64,000 nt of DNA from an uncultured Eubacteriales bacterium (GCA_900545515.1 UQZA01000003.1:82252-146251); one strand, 5' to 3'; numbered from the stretch's first letter, positions 17,211 through 26,682 are shown. Translations and numbers: made by a program. The notes: generated by a model not told the origin, from the sequence alone.

Positions 17211-19961
17211 ATGCCAATGAAAACGTGGAAGCCTGTATTGTGTTTGCTGCTTGTTCTGGCAATCTGCTGTTCCGTTACGGTGGGTGTTGCGGCAGCAACC
17301 TACACAGATTCATCCGGTACATATCAGCATACAAAAATTTCCCATGAGGAAACCCCGGTGAAATCTGTGGACGGCATCGTGGACTACATAGGCGACGGAG
17401 TCGTGTCGGCGGCAGACGAGGGTCAGGGCGACCGGGGGCAGAGCTATTCCTGGGCGGCCATTGCCCACGGGGATGACGTGTATGTCTCTACCTGCTACAA
17501 CGCCATGGGAAATACACTCACCCTGATGGATTCTGCTTTGGGCCAGCATTTCGACCCGGAGACGATGACGGCAGTGCTGAATGTCCTCTACAACGGTGCA
17601 TTTTACACTGGCGAAGAAGACGGCGGCTCTGCAGGTGGCGTTTTGGTCAAAGTGAATGTGGTAACGGGAGAGGTCAAGCTCCTGATGTCCAAGGCAACCA
17701 CCGGTGAAAACTGCCTGTTCCGCAATGCTTGCGAATATGAGGGAAAGCTTTACTTTTGCGGCTCCGTCAACAGCCTGCCCTGTATTTACCAGGTGGACCC
17801 GGAGACGGATGTCTGCAAGCTGGTGTACCAGGGCATGACCCGGCAGGACTATATAGAGGGTTATTTGGCCGGAATTTGTACCGGTATCCGGGGCCTGTGT
17901 GAATTCAACGGCCAGCTGATTGTCAGCTGCGTCACAAAAGAGGGGCCTCAGATTCTCTCCTCCACCCACCCCTGGGATGGACAGGAGGCCTTTACCCAGA
18001 TTGCCGGTCAGGAGGACCTGTTCGGTTATCCGGCTTTTCACTATGAAGACAGCATCTATGGCGGCTCCATTTGGGAGATGGTGAACTTCAATGGGAGCCT
18101 CTATGTATCCATCTGTACCGGAACTCCGGAGAATATGCCGGATGAGAACACCATGCAGTCCTTTGCTCTGGTCCGGGGCGATCAGGATGAGAGTGGCATG
18201 TGGAGCTGGACCGCCGTCATTGGTGACCCTTGGGAGGACGGCGCCAAATATACCTTTGGCATTGACCCCTCCCGTACCCGGGCTGGCGCTGGCGTTCTGA
18301 TGGTGTATGGGGATTACCTGTACATCGGTGAGTACAACGATGAAGAGATTGCGCTGGAGAGTGTACTCTTTGACATTGATTTTGATTTCGTGAATGAGAA
18401 TCTGCGGCAGTCTGTGAGCCTGTACCGCATGGACAAAGACGAGAATATTGAGCTGGTGGTGGGAGATCCCACGCCTATGTTCCCGGAAGGTGGCATCTCT
18501 GGTATTGGCTCTGGCTTTGGTCACCGGGAAAATCAGTATATCTGGAGAATGACTGAGTACGACGGGAAGCTCTATGTAGGAACCTTTGATACCAGCAGCC
18601 TCCTGGAGCCCATTGGCCAGTTCTCCAATGGTGATATCAACAACATGACCAGGGAGGAGTGGGAGAGCCTGCTGGCCTTCATTCGCACGCTCCTGAAGCT
18701 CCAGCAGAAGGAGCAAGGGGATGGGACCAATGCCTCGTCTGCAAACCAGGAAGACCCCCGGATGGAGCGTCTGACCCAGCTCTTCGACGCCTACACCAAT
18801 GCCCAGCTGGCGGACTGCCTGACGGGGGATGGCACGAGCCCCTACGGCTTGGAGCCTGCCGCTCTGTCTGTGCAGGAGCTTCTGGATACGGCCAAGGGAA
18901 TTCTCACCTGCGCCTACTACCTGAAGGACTCGGTTCGGGGCTTTGACTGCTATGTCACCGAGGACGGAGAACACTTTGAGACCATCACCACAGACGGCCT
19001 GGGCGACCCCTACAACCATGGCCTCCGGGTCTTTGCAGAGACAGATCGCGGACTTTGCATTGGTACCGCCAACCCCTTCTATGGCACACAGCTGTGGCGA
19101 ATGAATGAAGTGTCCACAGGAGTCGTCTCGTTTACCAGCAATCTGGAGATTGACTTTGACTGGCAGGTGACCCAGTACCATGTGACCGCTGCACCCAACA
19201 CCCGGGTATTTGACTTCACCATGACACCAGCAAGCTCCCGGAATGTGATTTTGGTCAATGGTACACCCATTGAGGGCTATCATGGAGAGGTCCCCCTGGC
19301 CCTGGGGCAGAACACGGTTACCGTGACCAACCAGAGCGCCGATGGGGAAAAGCACATCACCTACACCTTCCAGATCACAGTCCCGCCCTGTGACGGGGGG
19401 AGCAGCTGCCCTTGCGCCAAATTTGTCGATGTGGACACATCCAGATGGTATCATGAAGGTTTGGACTATGTGGTAGAGTATGAGATCATGAACGGTATCA
19501 CAGAAAACCGCTTTGCCCCCAATGAAAACATCACCCGAGGCATGGTCATGACCATCCTCTACCGGATGGCCAGCTCCCCGGAAGTGACAGGAGGAAGCCC
19601 CTACACAGATGTTGCAGAAAACCGTTATTTCTCCCAGGCAGTGGCCTGGGCGGCAGAGCAAGGGATTGCAACGGGCTATCCCGATGGTACCTTCCGCCCA
19701 AATCAGCCGGTCACCCGGCAGGAGCTAGTGACCTTCTACTGGCGGTACGCAAATCTCGCCGGCTGCGATATGACCATTTCTCAGGGAGCCAGCCTGGCTG
19801 AATATCGGGATGGGGATTCCGTGAAGCCCTATGCCAAAGAGGCGATGCTTTGGGCTGTGGACACCGGCCTCATCCGGGGCGTGGATGCGAACACCCTGGC
19901 CCCCAACGGCACGGCCTCCCGGGCTATGGCGGCTACAATGCTGTACCGCATGGTTGTGTAA
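17211..19961 (+). CDS. Secreted SLH-domain surface protein
   Basis: It has 916 residues. A signal peptide (MPMKTWKPVLCLLLVLAICC..., cut near residue 29) is followed by a long beta-rich region (about 60-640) with repeated W/Y-containing blades such as YDGKLYVGTFD, suggesting a beta-propeller. A Cadherin-like sandwich (about 645-725) and three SLH domains (about 735-916; FVDVDTSRWYHEGLDYVVEY, TRQELVTFYWRYANLAG) follow. The start has GGAGGG 6 nt upstream. It is exported and held to the cell wall by the SLH domains. No catalytic motif is visible. The SLH block resembles that of the protein at the left edge of the window. Confidence 0.92.
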   Translation: MPMKTWKPVLCLLLVLAICCSVTVGVAAATYTDSSGTYQHTKISHEETPVKSVDGIVDYIGDGVVSAADEGQGDRGQSYSWAAIAHGDDVYVSTCYNAMGNTLTLMDSALGQHFDPETMTAVLNVLYNGAFYTGEEDGGSAGGVLVKVNVVTGEVKLLMSKATTGENCLFRNACEYEGKLYFCGSVNSLPCIYQVDPETDVCKLVYQGMTRQDYIEGYLAGICTGIRGLCEFNGQLIVSCVTKEGPQILSSTHPWDGQEAFTQIAGQEDLFGYPAFHYEDSIYGGSIWEMVNFNGSLYVSICTGTPENMPDENTMQSFALVRGDQDESGMWSWTAVIGDPWEDGAKYTFGIDPSRTRAGAGVLMVYGDYLYIGEYNDEEIALESVLFDIDFDFVNENLRQSVSLYRMDKDENIELVVGDPTPMFPEGGISGIGSGFGHRENQYIWRMTEYDGKLYVGTFDTSSLLEPIGQFSNGDINNMTREEWESLLAFIRTLLKLQQKEQGDGTNASSANQEDPRMERLTQLFDAYTNAQLADCLTGDGTSPYGLEPAALSVQELLDTAKGILTCAYYLKDSVRGFDCYVTEDGEHFETITTDGLGDPYNHGLRVFAETDRGLCIGTANPFYGTQLWRMNEVSTGVVSFTSNLEIDFDWQVTQYHVTAAPNTRVFDFTMTPASSRNVILVNGTPIEGYHGEVPLALGQNTVTVTNQSADGEKHITYTFQITVPPCDGGSSCPCAKFVDVDTSRWYHEGLDYVVEYEIMNGITENRFAPNENITRGMVMTILYRMASSPEVTGGSPYTDVAENRYFSQAVAWAAEQGIATGYPDGTFRPNQPVTRQELVTFYWRYANLAGCDMTISQGASLAEYRDGDSVKPYAKEAMLWAVDTGLIRGVDANTLAPNGTASRAMAATMLYRMVV

Positions 19962-20052
19962 AGAGAAAAAGCCCAGGTAATCGAATCATGCCGCAGTGCA
20001 ACGGCTGGATCACAGGGCTGCCGTCCGATGCCATCCGCAATTTGTGAGAAAT

Positions 20053-20099
20053 CTGGCTGGGAACCGAAAAAACCTGCGGTTCCCAGCCAGAAATTTTTT
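20053..20099 (+). terminator. Rho-independent terminator of the second SLH gene
   Basis: The 14-bp arms CTGGCTGGGAACCG and CGGTTCCCAGCCAG are followed by AAATTTTTT. Confidence 0.9.
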
Positions 20100-20118
20100 C
20101 TGCTTGGGCGGTTAGAAT

Positions 20119-20145
20119 GGGTAGTGTCAAGCGTTATGGGCAAAT
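20119..20145 (+). mobile_element. Solitary IS256-type left end
   Basis: GGGTAGTGTCAAGCGTTATGG and the next six bases match the reverse complement of the 5979-6005 terminus at about 24 of 27 positions. No transposase follows. The rest of this 381-bp gene-free stretch holds only another hairpin (GGGGCTGTCTC...GAGAGGCAGCCCC, 20232-20264). Confidence 0.65.
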
Positions 20146-20342
20146 TTGTTTTTGATCTTGCACTATTGCATCACCTTGCCATATTTTGCGACGCGCCCGT
20201 CTTTTTTATTTCTCAACTGGCGACTGTAGAAGGGGGCTGTCTCACCAGCGCAGAGAGGCAGCCCCAAAAATACAGCACCTGGTTCTTACCAGATCGCAAG
20301 CAATTTTACATATCACAATTACATTGTTCAAAAACTTATATT

Positions 20343-20999
20343 TTAAAATAAAATAATACTAAAATATACAACCGTGTCGCTTCCGAAACTGTAGCTTAGG
20401 CCCATTTCACTGGCTAACTGCAAAATTACGATTCCGTGGCTTTCCATAGAGGATAGCCGCTGTTCGGGATGTCGGCAGGGCTCGTCCGGGCAAGCGCAGA
20501 CTTCGCAGGTCGTGCAGCCCGTAGACAATATATAAAAATCTGATAATTTTTCTTTCAGTTCTATCTGCATCTTTCTCGTAATTTCTTCATGGACCAGTTT
20601 CGCCTTGAGACAGGCATTTTTGTCCCATGCGTTTTCAACCTCTGTAACCGTGGAAAAAAGAAAAAAATTCCGGTAGTTCTTGCACGCCGCTATTTTTTCC
20701 TGAATATCGCCGCAATACGGCGGGCAGGCCCAGGAATGGCCATACCGTTCACAGTCCGTCTCACAGATAAACCACACCTTATCGGAAAAGGGGAGCTGTG
20801 CCGTATCTCCAAAGCAGTATTCACAGATTGGAAATGCAAGCGCTGTATCTTCTATTGTTTTTTGGGGGTCAAAAATTTCTTTCATAAGTTTCTTTTCTCC
20901 TACCTCAGCGGCATATTCCCCGGTACTTTCCCATTCTCGTTCTACATCATCCACGCAGCTTTTTATTCCAATAAAAACTTTCTTTTTATCCGTGAACAT
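20343..20999 (-). CDS. DUF2284 family predicted metal-binding protein
   Basis: It has 218 residues. The Cys pattern fits the family: CEYC near residue 59, then CETDCERYGHSWACPPYCG and GCTTCEVCACPDEPCRHPEQ. These clusters suggest an Fe-S or zinc centre; the biochemical role of the family is unknown. The start at 20999 has GGGAG upstream, while the internal ATG at 20885 is an alternative with TAGGAG 12 nt away. The gene is clearly more AT-rich than its neighbours and adjoins an IS end, so it may have been acquired by transfer. Confidence 0.85.
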   Translation of the reverse strand: MFTDKKKVFIGIKSCVDDVEREWESTGEYAAEVGEKKLMKEIFDPQKTIEDTALAFPICEYCFGDTAQLPFSDKVWFICETDCERYGHSWACPPYCGDIQEKIAACKNYRNFFLFSTVTEVENAWDKNACLKAKLVHEEITRKMQIELKEKLSDFYILSTGCTTCEVCACPDEPCRHPEQRLSSMESHGIVILQLASEMGLSYSFGSDTVVYFSIILF

Positions 21000-21224
21000 C
21001 TTCCCACTCCCTTTCCATCACCTTTCTGGCTCAGTCTAAATCCCGAAGGAGAGGCCGTCGGACACCGATCAGATCTGCTTACCCGCTTCTTCAGAGTTTT
21101 TCGGCGCTTTTCCCGCTGCTCGGCGTTATCGGCCGCCAATTGGGAGCAGCTTCCCCATATCCTGGAAACAGCGGCGGGTGGCAATCAAGCGCCATTCCTC
21201 AATATGACAAGATACACACATCTG

Positions 21225-21257
21225 GCAAAAACCGGGTTCCAGCCCTGGAACCCGGTT
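21225..21257 (-). terminator. Rho-independent terminator of the trmL-pgk-tpiA operon
   Basis: Read on the minus strand, AACCGGGTTCC and GGAACCCGGTT arms are followed by TTT. It is 34 bp after the tpiA stop. Confidence 0.85.
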
Positions 21258-21290
21258 GCAAAAGCCCGAATGAAATTCTGAAAGACGCCC

Positions 21291-22067
21291 TTACAGCGTA
21301 GGCTGATTGGCCGCCTCGATGATCTTCACAAACTTCTCGGGAACCAGAGAGGCACCGCCGATGAGGCCACCGTCGATGTCGGGCTGGGCCAGAAGTTCAA
21401 ACGCGTTTTTATCATTCATGGAGCCACCATACAGGATGGAGATGGCCCGGGCGTTTTTGGAGCTGTACAGCTTCCGGATGACGGTGCGGATGCTCTCACA
21501 GACCTCCTCAGCCTGCTCGGGGGTAGCAGTGCGGCCAGTGCCAATGGCCCAGATGGGCTCGTAAGCAATGATGACCTTGCGGATCTTCTCTTCCGGCACA
21601 TTCCGCAGAGCGGACTTGATCTGCATGGTGATCCACTCCTCGGTAATGCCGGTCTCCCGCTGCTCCAGAGACTCGCCACAGCACACGATGGGGATCAAAC
21701 CCGCTTCCAGGGCAGCCAGGACCTTGGCGTTCACATCGGCATCCGTCTCACCCATAGCCCGGCGCTCGGAGTGACCGATGATCACATACTTGCAGCCGGC
21801 ATCCACCAGCATATTGGCAGCAATCTCGCCGGTGTAGGCGCCGGAAGCATTGGCGTTCACGTTCTCGCCGCCAATGCCCACCCGGGTCTCCCGCATGGCG
21901 CGGACGGCAGCGGGAATGCAAACAGCGGGGACGCAGAACACCACGTCGCACCAGCGGCCCTTAGGCAGGATGGATTTAAAGGCCGTCATGAATTCCTTGG
22001 TTTCGCTGGGGGTCTTATTCATTTTCCAGTTGCCGGCGATGATAGTCTTGCGGTACTTTCTGTTCAT
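21291..22067 (-). CDS. tpiA: Triose-phosphate isomerase
   Basis: It has 258 residues, normal for the family. It interconverts dihydroxyacetone phosphate and glyceraldehyde 3-phosphate in glycolysis. Visible hallmarks are NWKMN with the substrate-binding Asn and Lys, GHSERR with the electrophile His, AYEPIWAIGTG with the catalytic Glu and flexible loop, and the phosphate-binding YGGSM and GGLIGGASL. It is the last gene of the leftward trmL-pgk-tpiA operon, 93 bp after pgk. Confidence 0.98.
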   Translation of the reverse strand: MNRKYRKTIIAGNWKMNKTPSETKEFMTAFKSILPKGRWCDVVFCVPAVCIPAAVRAMRETRVGIGGENVNANASGAYTGEIAANMLVDAGCKYVIIGHSERRAMGETDADVNAKVLAALEAGLIPIVCCGESLEQRETGITEEWITMQIKSALRNVPEEKIRKVIIAYEPIWAIGTGRTATPEQAEEVCESIRTVIRKLYSSKNARAISILYGGSMNDKNAFELLAQPDIDGGLIGGASLVPEKFVKIIEAANQPTL

Positions 22068-22160
22068 TTTCTTGAGCCTCCAAATTTATCTATGTGCAAG
22101 AATGTGCGCAGAAAGCAGCGAGGGAGCGGCAGGCGCCCTCGCTGCCAATTGGTTACAGAG

Positions 22161-23360
22161 TTATTTGTCCTGCAGGCAGGCAATACCGGGCAAGACCTTG
22201 CCCTCCAGGAACTCCAGAGAGGCGCCGCCGCCGGTGGAAATATGGGTAATCTTGCCTGCGAAGCCCAGCTGCTCGCAGGCAGCCGCGCTGTCACCACCGC
22301 CCACAATGGTCACAGCCTGGGAATCAGCCAAAGCCTGGGCCACAGCGATGGTGCCCTTGGCCAAAATGGGATTCTCAAACACACCCATGGGGCCGTTCCA
22401 CACCACAGTCTTGGCAGCTTTCACCGCATTTGCGTAGAGCTCCATGGTCTTTGGGCCGATGTCCAGACCCATCTGGTCCTGGGGAATGGCATCGGAGGCT
22501 ACAGTCTCCACATCAATGGGGGCATCAATGGGGTTGGGGAAGGAGGCGGCGATGGTGGTGTCTACAGGCAGAAGCAGCTTTACGCCCTTGGCCTCTGCCT
22601 TGGCCATCATTTCCTTGCAATAGTCCACCTTCTCCTCATCCAGCAGGGAGGTGCCGGTGGAGTAGCCCTGAGCGGCCAGGAAGGTATAGGCCATGCCGCC
22701 GCCGATGATCAGGGTGTCCACCTTCTCCAGGAGGTTGTTGATCACATTCAGCTTGTCAGAGACCTTTGCGCCGCCCAGAATGGCCACAAAGGGACGCTCC
22801 GGGTTGGCCAGGGCTTTGCCCATAATCCCCACTTCCTTCTGCACCAGGTAGCCGCAGACGGCAGGGAGATAATCCGCCACACCGGCGGTAGAGGAATGGG
22901 CCCGGTGGGCCGTGCCAAAGGCATCATTCACAAAGAGATCTGCCAGGGAGGCCAGCTCCTTGCTAAGCTCGGGGTCGTTCTTGGTTTCGCCCTTGATATA
23001 GCGGACGTTCTCCAGCAGCATCACGTCCCCATCCTTCAAGCTGGCGGCCTTGGCCTTGGCATCCTCGCCCACCACGTCAGCGGCCATGAGGACCTCCTTG
23101 CCCAGAAGCTCGCTCAGGCGCTGAGCCACCACCTTCAGGCTCAGCTCCGGCTTCCACTCCCCCTTGGGCTTGCCCATATGAGAGCAGAGAATGACCTTTG
23201 CACCATGGTTCATCAGGTACTGAATGGTGGGCAAAGCGGCTACAATCCGCTTGTCAGAGGTAATTTTACCGTCCTTAGTGGGCACGTTGAAGTCGCAGCG
23301 GCACAGCACCCGCTTGCCGGAGACGTCAACATCTTCAATGGATTTCTTATTGTAGTTCAT
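22161..23360 (-). CDS. pgk: Phosphoglycerate kinase
   Basis: It has 399 residues, full length. It transfers phosphate from 1,3-bisphosphoglycerate to ADP in glycolysis. Family signatures are VLCRCDFNVPTKDGKI near the N-terminus, the 3-PG site HMGKPKGE, LLENVRY, the hinge, and the nucleotide-binding GGGDSAAACEQLGF near the C-terminus. It starts 14 bp after the end of trmL and precedes tpiA, so the glycolytic pair is co-transcribed with a tRNA methyltransferase gene. Confidence 0.98.
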   Translation of the reverse strand: MNYNKKSIEDVDVSGKRVLCRCDFNVPTKDGKITSDKRIVAALPTIQYLMNHGAKVILCSHMGKPKGEWKPELSLKVVAQRLSELLGKEVLMAADVVGEDAKAKAASLKDGDVMLLENVRYIKGETKNDPELSKELASLADLFVNDAFGTAHRAHSSTAGVADYLPAVCGYLVQKEVGIMGKALANPERPFVAILGGAKVSDKLNVINNLLEKVDTLIIGGGMAYTFLAAQGYSTGTSLLDEEKVDYCKEMMAKAEAKGVKLLLPVDTTIAASFPNPIDAPIDVETVASDAIPQDQMGLDIGPKTMELYANAVKAAKTVVWNGPMGVFENPILAKGTIAVAQALADSQAVTIVGGGDSAAACEQLGFAGKITHISTGGGASLEFLEGKVLPGIACLQDK

Positions 23361-23374
23361 GGTTATGCCTCCTG

Positions 23375-23881
23375 TTATTGTCCGGACTGGAAGCCGGTCC
23401 AGTCCCGCATTTGACCAAACTCCTGGAGCTGGGGAAAATCCAGCTGTCGCAGGGCTTCATAAACGGTAACAGCCACAGAATTGCTCAGATTGAGGCTCCG
23501 GGCATTGGGCCGCATGGGAATGCGCAGGCAGCTTGCCTCGTGGCGGGCCAGAAAATCCTCCGGCAGGCCCCGAGTTTCCTTACCGAAAAACAGGTAACAG
23601 CCGTCCTGAAAGACCGCTTCGGTGTGGGCCCGGGGGGCCTTGGTGGACAGGCACCACATCTGCTCCACTTGGTTGATCCGGAAAAACTCCTCCAGATTGT
23701 CATAGACCCGCACATCCACCAGGTGCCAATAGTCCAGCCCTGCTCGCCGCACCGCCTTCTCGGAGATGTCAAAGCCCAGAGGGCGAATGAGGTGCAAGAC
23801 ACTACCGGTGGCGGCACAGGTACGGGCAATGTTACCAGTGTTGGCCGGAATCTCCGGCTCCACCAGGACCACGTGAAGCAT
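23375..23881 (-). CDS. trmL: tRNA (cytidine(34)-2'-O)-methyltransferase
   Basis: It has 168 residues from ATG 23881 (AGGAGG 9 nt upstream). It is a SPOUT-fold enzyme that methylates the wobble ribose of tRNA-Leu isoacceptors using S-adenosylmethionine. Seen are VEPEIPANTGNIARTCAATG at the N-terminus, the G-KETRGLP motif 2 region, and RIPM--ARSLNLSNSVAVTVYEALRQ forming the C-terminal knot. It is the first gene of the operon with pgk and tpiA. Confidence 0.95.
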   Translation of the reverse strand: MLHVVLVEPEIPANTGNIARTCAATGSVLHLIRPLGFDISEKAVRRAGLDYWHLVDVRVYDNLEEFFRINQVEQMWCLSTKAPRAHTEAVFQDGCYLFFGKETRGLPEDFLARHEASCLRIPMRPNARSLNLSNSVAVTVYEALRQLDFPQLQEFGQMRDWTGFQSGQ

Positions 23882-23911
23882 GAGCGAGGACCTCCTGCGT
23901 TTACTTGGAAT

Positions 23912-23940
23912 ATTGTAAGTCAAATTCTCTCTAAAATCAA
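23912..23940 (-). promoter_or_regulatory. Sigma-A promoter of trmL-pgk-tpiA
   Basis: On the minus strand TTGATT, 17 nt, TACAAT, 30 bp before the trmL start codon. The remaining intergenic sequence to 24112 shows nothing further. Confidence 0.5.
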
Positions 23941-24112
23941 TCCAAAAAAACGGATTCTGGGGAACTTTTCATAGTATTCACAGAAAGCCCTTCCCAAAGC
24001 CGGGAATTTTGTGAATTTTAGCGGCCCGGCCAGCAGCTGCCCCTGAGGCTCTGGGGCAACCGGTCACAATTTCGGAGAAATTCCCAGTCATTTCCCTGCA
24101 ATTTGCCGGTTT

Positions 24113-25474
24113 TTACCTGCGCCGCTCTAAAATATCGTCCAAGTCGTTCAGGTTTGGCAACGTGGTAACCACCACCACAGAGTCTCCCTCTTCGATGGTA
24201 TCCTGACCCCGGGGAATGAACACTCGAGCTCCCCGGTGAATGGAACCAATGAGAATCCCCGGACGGGTGCGCAGGTCCTGCAGGGGGATCCCACAGACCC
24301 GGCTTCCCTGAGAGACCCGGAACTCCAGGGCCTCAGCCTTGTCCCCGACGATGCTGTACAGAGTCTCCACATTGGAGCCTGTGGAGTTGGCCATGGCGCG
24401 GACGTAACGCACCACCGCCTCGGCGGCAATGTACCGGGGGTAGAACACGCTGCCCACGTCCATGTTCTCCACAATGTCCTCAAAGGAGTCCCTGGTAATT
24501 TTCGTGATGATTTTGGCCTTGGACACCTGACCGGCATACAGGCTCATGAGGATGTTCTGCTCATCCAAACCGGTGAGCGTGGCTACGGCATCCATTTCCT
24601 CAATGCCCTCCTGGCTGAGGAGCAGGTGATCCGTGCCGTCACCGTGGATCACGGTCACGTTGGGCAGCGCCTCAGCCAGGTTCCGGCAAACGGCGTAGTC
24701 CTGCTCAATGATTTTGACATCTGCGCCAAAATCCGCCATCTGTGCGGCCAGGTAGTAGGCGATGCGTCCCCCACCCAGAAGCATAATCTGCCGGACCGGT
24801 GAGGTGGGCGCGCCGATTCTGCGGAAAAACAGGGAGGCGTCCCGGGGCTGGGCCACAATGCTGATCCGGTCCCCGGCGGCCAGCTGGAAGCTGCCGTTGG
24901 GAATGAAGACCTCTTTGCCCCGCTCCACCGCACAAATAAGCACGCTGGCCTTAAACCGGCTCAGCTCCGACAGGCGGATGCCGACCAGTGGGGAATTGGG
25001 CGACAGGCAGTGCTTCAGAATTTCCACCCGGCCGCCGGTAAAGGTGTCAATTTTAACTGCGGAGGGAAAACGAAGGACCCGGGCCATTTCCGTAGCACAG
25101 GCCAGCTCAGGATTGATGGTCAGACTCAAGCCCAAGTCCTCCTGGATGAGGCTGATCTCCTTCACGTATTCTGGGCTCCGCACCCGGGCGATGGTGTGCT
25201 TGGCTCCCGCCCGCTTGGCAATGAGGCAGGTCAGCAGATTTTGCTCGTCGGTGTTGGTGGCGGCAATCAGCAGATCCGCCTGCTCCACACCGGCCTCCCG
25301 CTGGATCTCCAGGGTGGTGCCGTTGCCCTCAATGGCCATAATATCCAGGCTCTCTATGGTATGCTGCAGGGCTGTGGCCCGCTTGTCAATGATGGTCACG
25401 TCATGACCGGCTTTGGAGAGCCGTTGGGCAAAGGTGCTGCCCATTTTGCCGTCCCCTACAATGATGATGCGCAT
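24113..25474 (-). CDS. trkA: Trk potassium uptake regulatory subunit TrkA
   Basis: It has 453 residues from ATG 25474 (GGGAGGG 8 nt upstream). Two tandem RCK units are seen: each has a Rossmann nucleotide-binding domain (GDGKMGSTFAQRLSKAGHDV near residue 7; GGGRIAYYLAAQMADFGADV near 235) followed by a TrkA-C domain. It binds NAD(H) or ATP and gates a membrane TrkH channel for K+ uptake. No trkH lies in the window, so the partner must be elsewhere. Confidence 0.95.
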   Translation of the reverse strand: MRIIIVGDGKMGSTFAQRLSKAGHDVTIIDKRATALQHTIESLDIMAIEGNGTTLEIQREAGVEQADLLIAATNTDEQNLLTCLIAKRAGAKHTIARVRSPEYVKEISLIQEDLGLSLTINPELACATEMARVLRFPSAVKIDTFTGGRVEILKHCLSPNSPLVGIRLSELSRFKASVLICAVERGKEVFIPNGSFQLAAGDRISIVAQPRDASLFFRRIGAPTSPVRQIMLLGGGRIAYYLAAQMADFGADVKIIEQDYAVCRNLAEALPNVTVIHGDGTDHLLLSQEGIEEMDAVATLTGLDEQNILMSLYAGQVSKAKIITKITRDSFEDIVENMDVGSVFYPRYIAAEAVVRYVRAMANSTGSNVETLYSIVGDKAEALEFRVSQGSRVCGIPLQDLRTRPGILIGSIHRGARVFIPRGQDTIEEGDSVVVVTTLPNLNDLDDILERRR

Positions 25475-25510
25475 GTTGGAATCCCTCCCGCGCAAACCGC
25501 GCTGTCTTTC

Positions 25511-25539
25511 AATATAGCATGATTCTGCAAAAAACGCAA
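25511..25539 (-). promoter_or_regulatory. Sigma-A promoter of trkA
   Basis: On the minus strand TTGCGT, 17 nt, TATATT, 36 bp before the start codon. Confidence 0.55.
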
Positions 25540-25561
25540 CCAATAATTCCAAATTTCCTCC

Positions 25562-25619
25562 AAAAAATACCTATAAGGATACAAACCGGTCCCTGAAATC
25601 CAACCGGTCCGTATCCTTA
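25562..25619 (-). terminator. Terminator of the TasA-like/sipW operon
   Basis: Arms TAAGGATAC and GTATCCTTA (with two inner ACCGGT copies) precede TTTTTT read on the minus strand, 38 bp after the sipW stop. Confidence 0.75.
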
Positions 25620-25657
25620 CAGCCAAAGCTCTTCTGATTCCCAGTCCTGTAGCTCAC

Positions 25658-26617
25658 TTAAGCGCCGTGCAGCCACAGGGTCCAACGCCCTGCACCGGGC
25701 ACCGTGGCAATGACCTTTCCCACCACATCCCCGGCAGATACCGCGCCGGCGTCCTTGGCATTGTTGGCGTCTCCTTTGGTCACGTAGGAAAGGGCACCGT
25801 CTTCCTGGATGATCTCCACAATGCGGTGGATGACGGTATAGTCCCCCCTTCGAAACTGGATCACATCCCCAACCTCCAATGCGCCGGTGTCCAGTTTGGA
25901 GACGAGCACTGCGTCACCCACCGAAATCTGGGGCTCCATGCTGCCGGTGGCAACGGCCACGGGCTGCCACGGAAGCAGGCCGGCAAAGAAGCAGATTAGG
26001 GCAGCCAGAACCGTACAAGCCGCCACACCACCGGCGACGGAGGCCTTGGAGCGCCGCTTTGCCGGCGCTTCGTCGGGGCTGAGGTCGCAATCCAAAGCCA
26101 CGAGGAACATGAGATTCATAACCAACTCCAGCAGCGCCCCCATTGGCCGGCTCAGTGCCGGGGAGACGGGGATCCAGAGCCCCATTGCCTGAGCTGCAAC
26201 GCCGTAGAGAAGCGCCGGCAGAAAGCCTCCGTGTATGGCCAAGGCCGTCAGCAGGGCAGAGCGGGAAAGGGTGGGGAGAAATTCGCTCCACAGGCGCTGA
26301 GGAAGGTTGGCTGTGCCGCCGGTCAGCAGGCACTCCCCCAGTGCGAGCGCGAAGGCAATGGCGAGGCCCCTCCAAAAGGAGCTACCCTTTGGCAAGGCAG
26401 ACAGGAACGCCCGGAGCAGCTCCCGGGCAAAAATGCCCAGCAGGGCCATCGCCCAGGCTGCCGGCGGTACACGGACTGGGTTGAACCCCAGACAAAAGCC
26501 ACTGAGCCCCTGCAGCAGCAGCCAAATCCCGGCAAACACAGTGGCCCAGAAAAGCGCCGACTTCCCTCTTTCTGTCTTCGGCCAGAGGATACTTTGCCAT
26601 CGAAAGGCCATTTTCAC
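25658..26617 (-). CDS. sipW: SipW-type (archaeal/ER-type) signal peptidase I with membrane N-terminal extension
   Basis: It has 319 residues. The C-terminal 110 residues form the S26 protease domain with nucleophile S226 (TGSMEP) and general base H264 (VIHRI) instead of Lys, which defines the SipW/SEC11 branch; GDANNAKD follows. The first 190 or so residues contain several hydrophobic helices and are unusually long compared with B. subtilis SipW (about 190 residues in total). It cuts precursors with SipW-type signal peptides. The two neighbouring TasA-like proteins are the obvious substrates; the gene is last in that operon. Confidence 0.93.
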   Translation of the reverse strand: MKMAFRWQSILWPKTERGKSALFWATVFAGIWLLLQGLSGFCLGFNPVRVPPAAWAMALLGIFARELLRAFLSALPKGSSFWRGLAIAFALALGECLLTGGTANLPQRLWSEFLPTLSRSALLTALAIHGGFLPALLYGVAAQAMGLWIPVSPALSRPMGALLELVMNLMFLVALDCDLSPDEAPAKRRSKASVAGGVAACTVLAALICFFAGLLPWQPVAVATGSMEPQISVGDAVLVSKLDTGALEVGDVIQFRRGDYTVIHRIVEIIQEDGALSYVTKGDANNAKDAGAVSAGDVVGKVIATVPGAGRWTLWLHGA

Positions 26618-26682
26618 AGGTGATTCCTCCTCCCAGAATGCTTCTGGCAGGGCCTCCGGCTTGGGGAGGCCCTGCCTGGTCG

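Noticed and set aside
17310..19661. 783-residue open frame antisense to the second SLH gene
   Set aside because: It overlaps a secreted protein with signal peptide and SLH domains; no start signal and no motif.
21771..23414. 547-residue open frame antisense to tpiA and pgk
   Set aside because: It is the mirror frame of two conserved glycolytic genes and shows no recognisable domain.
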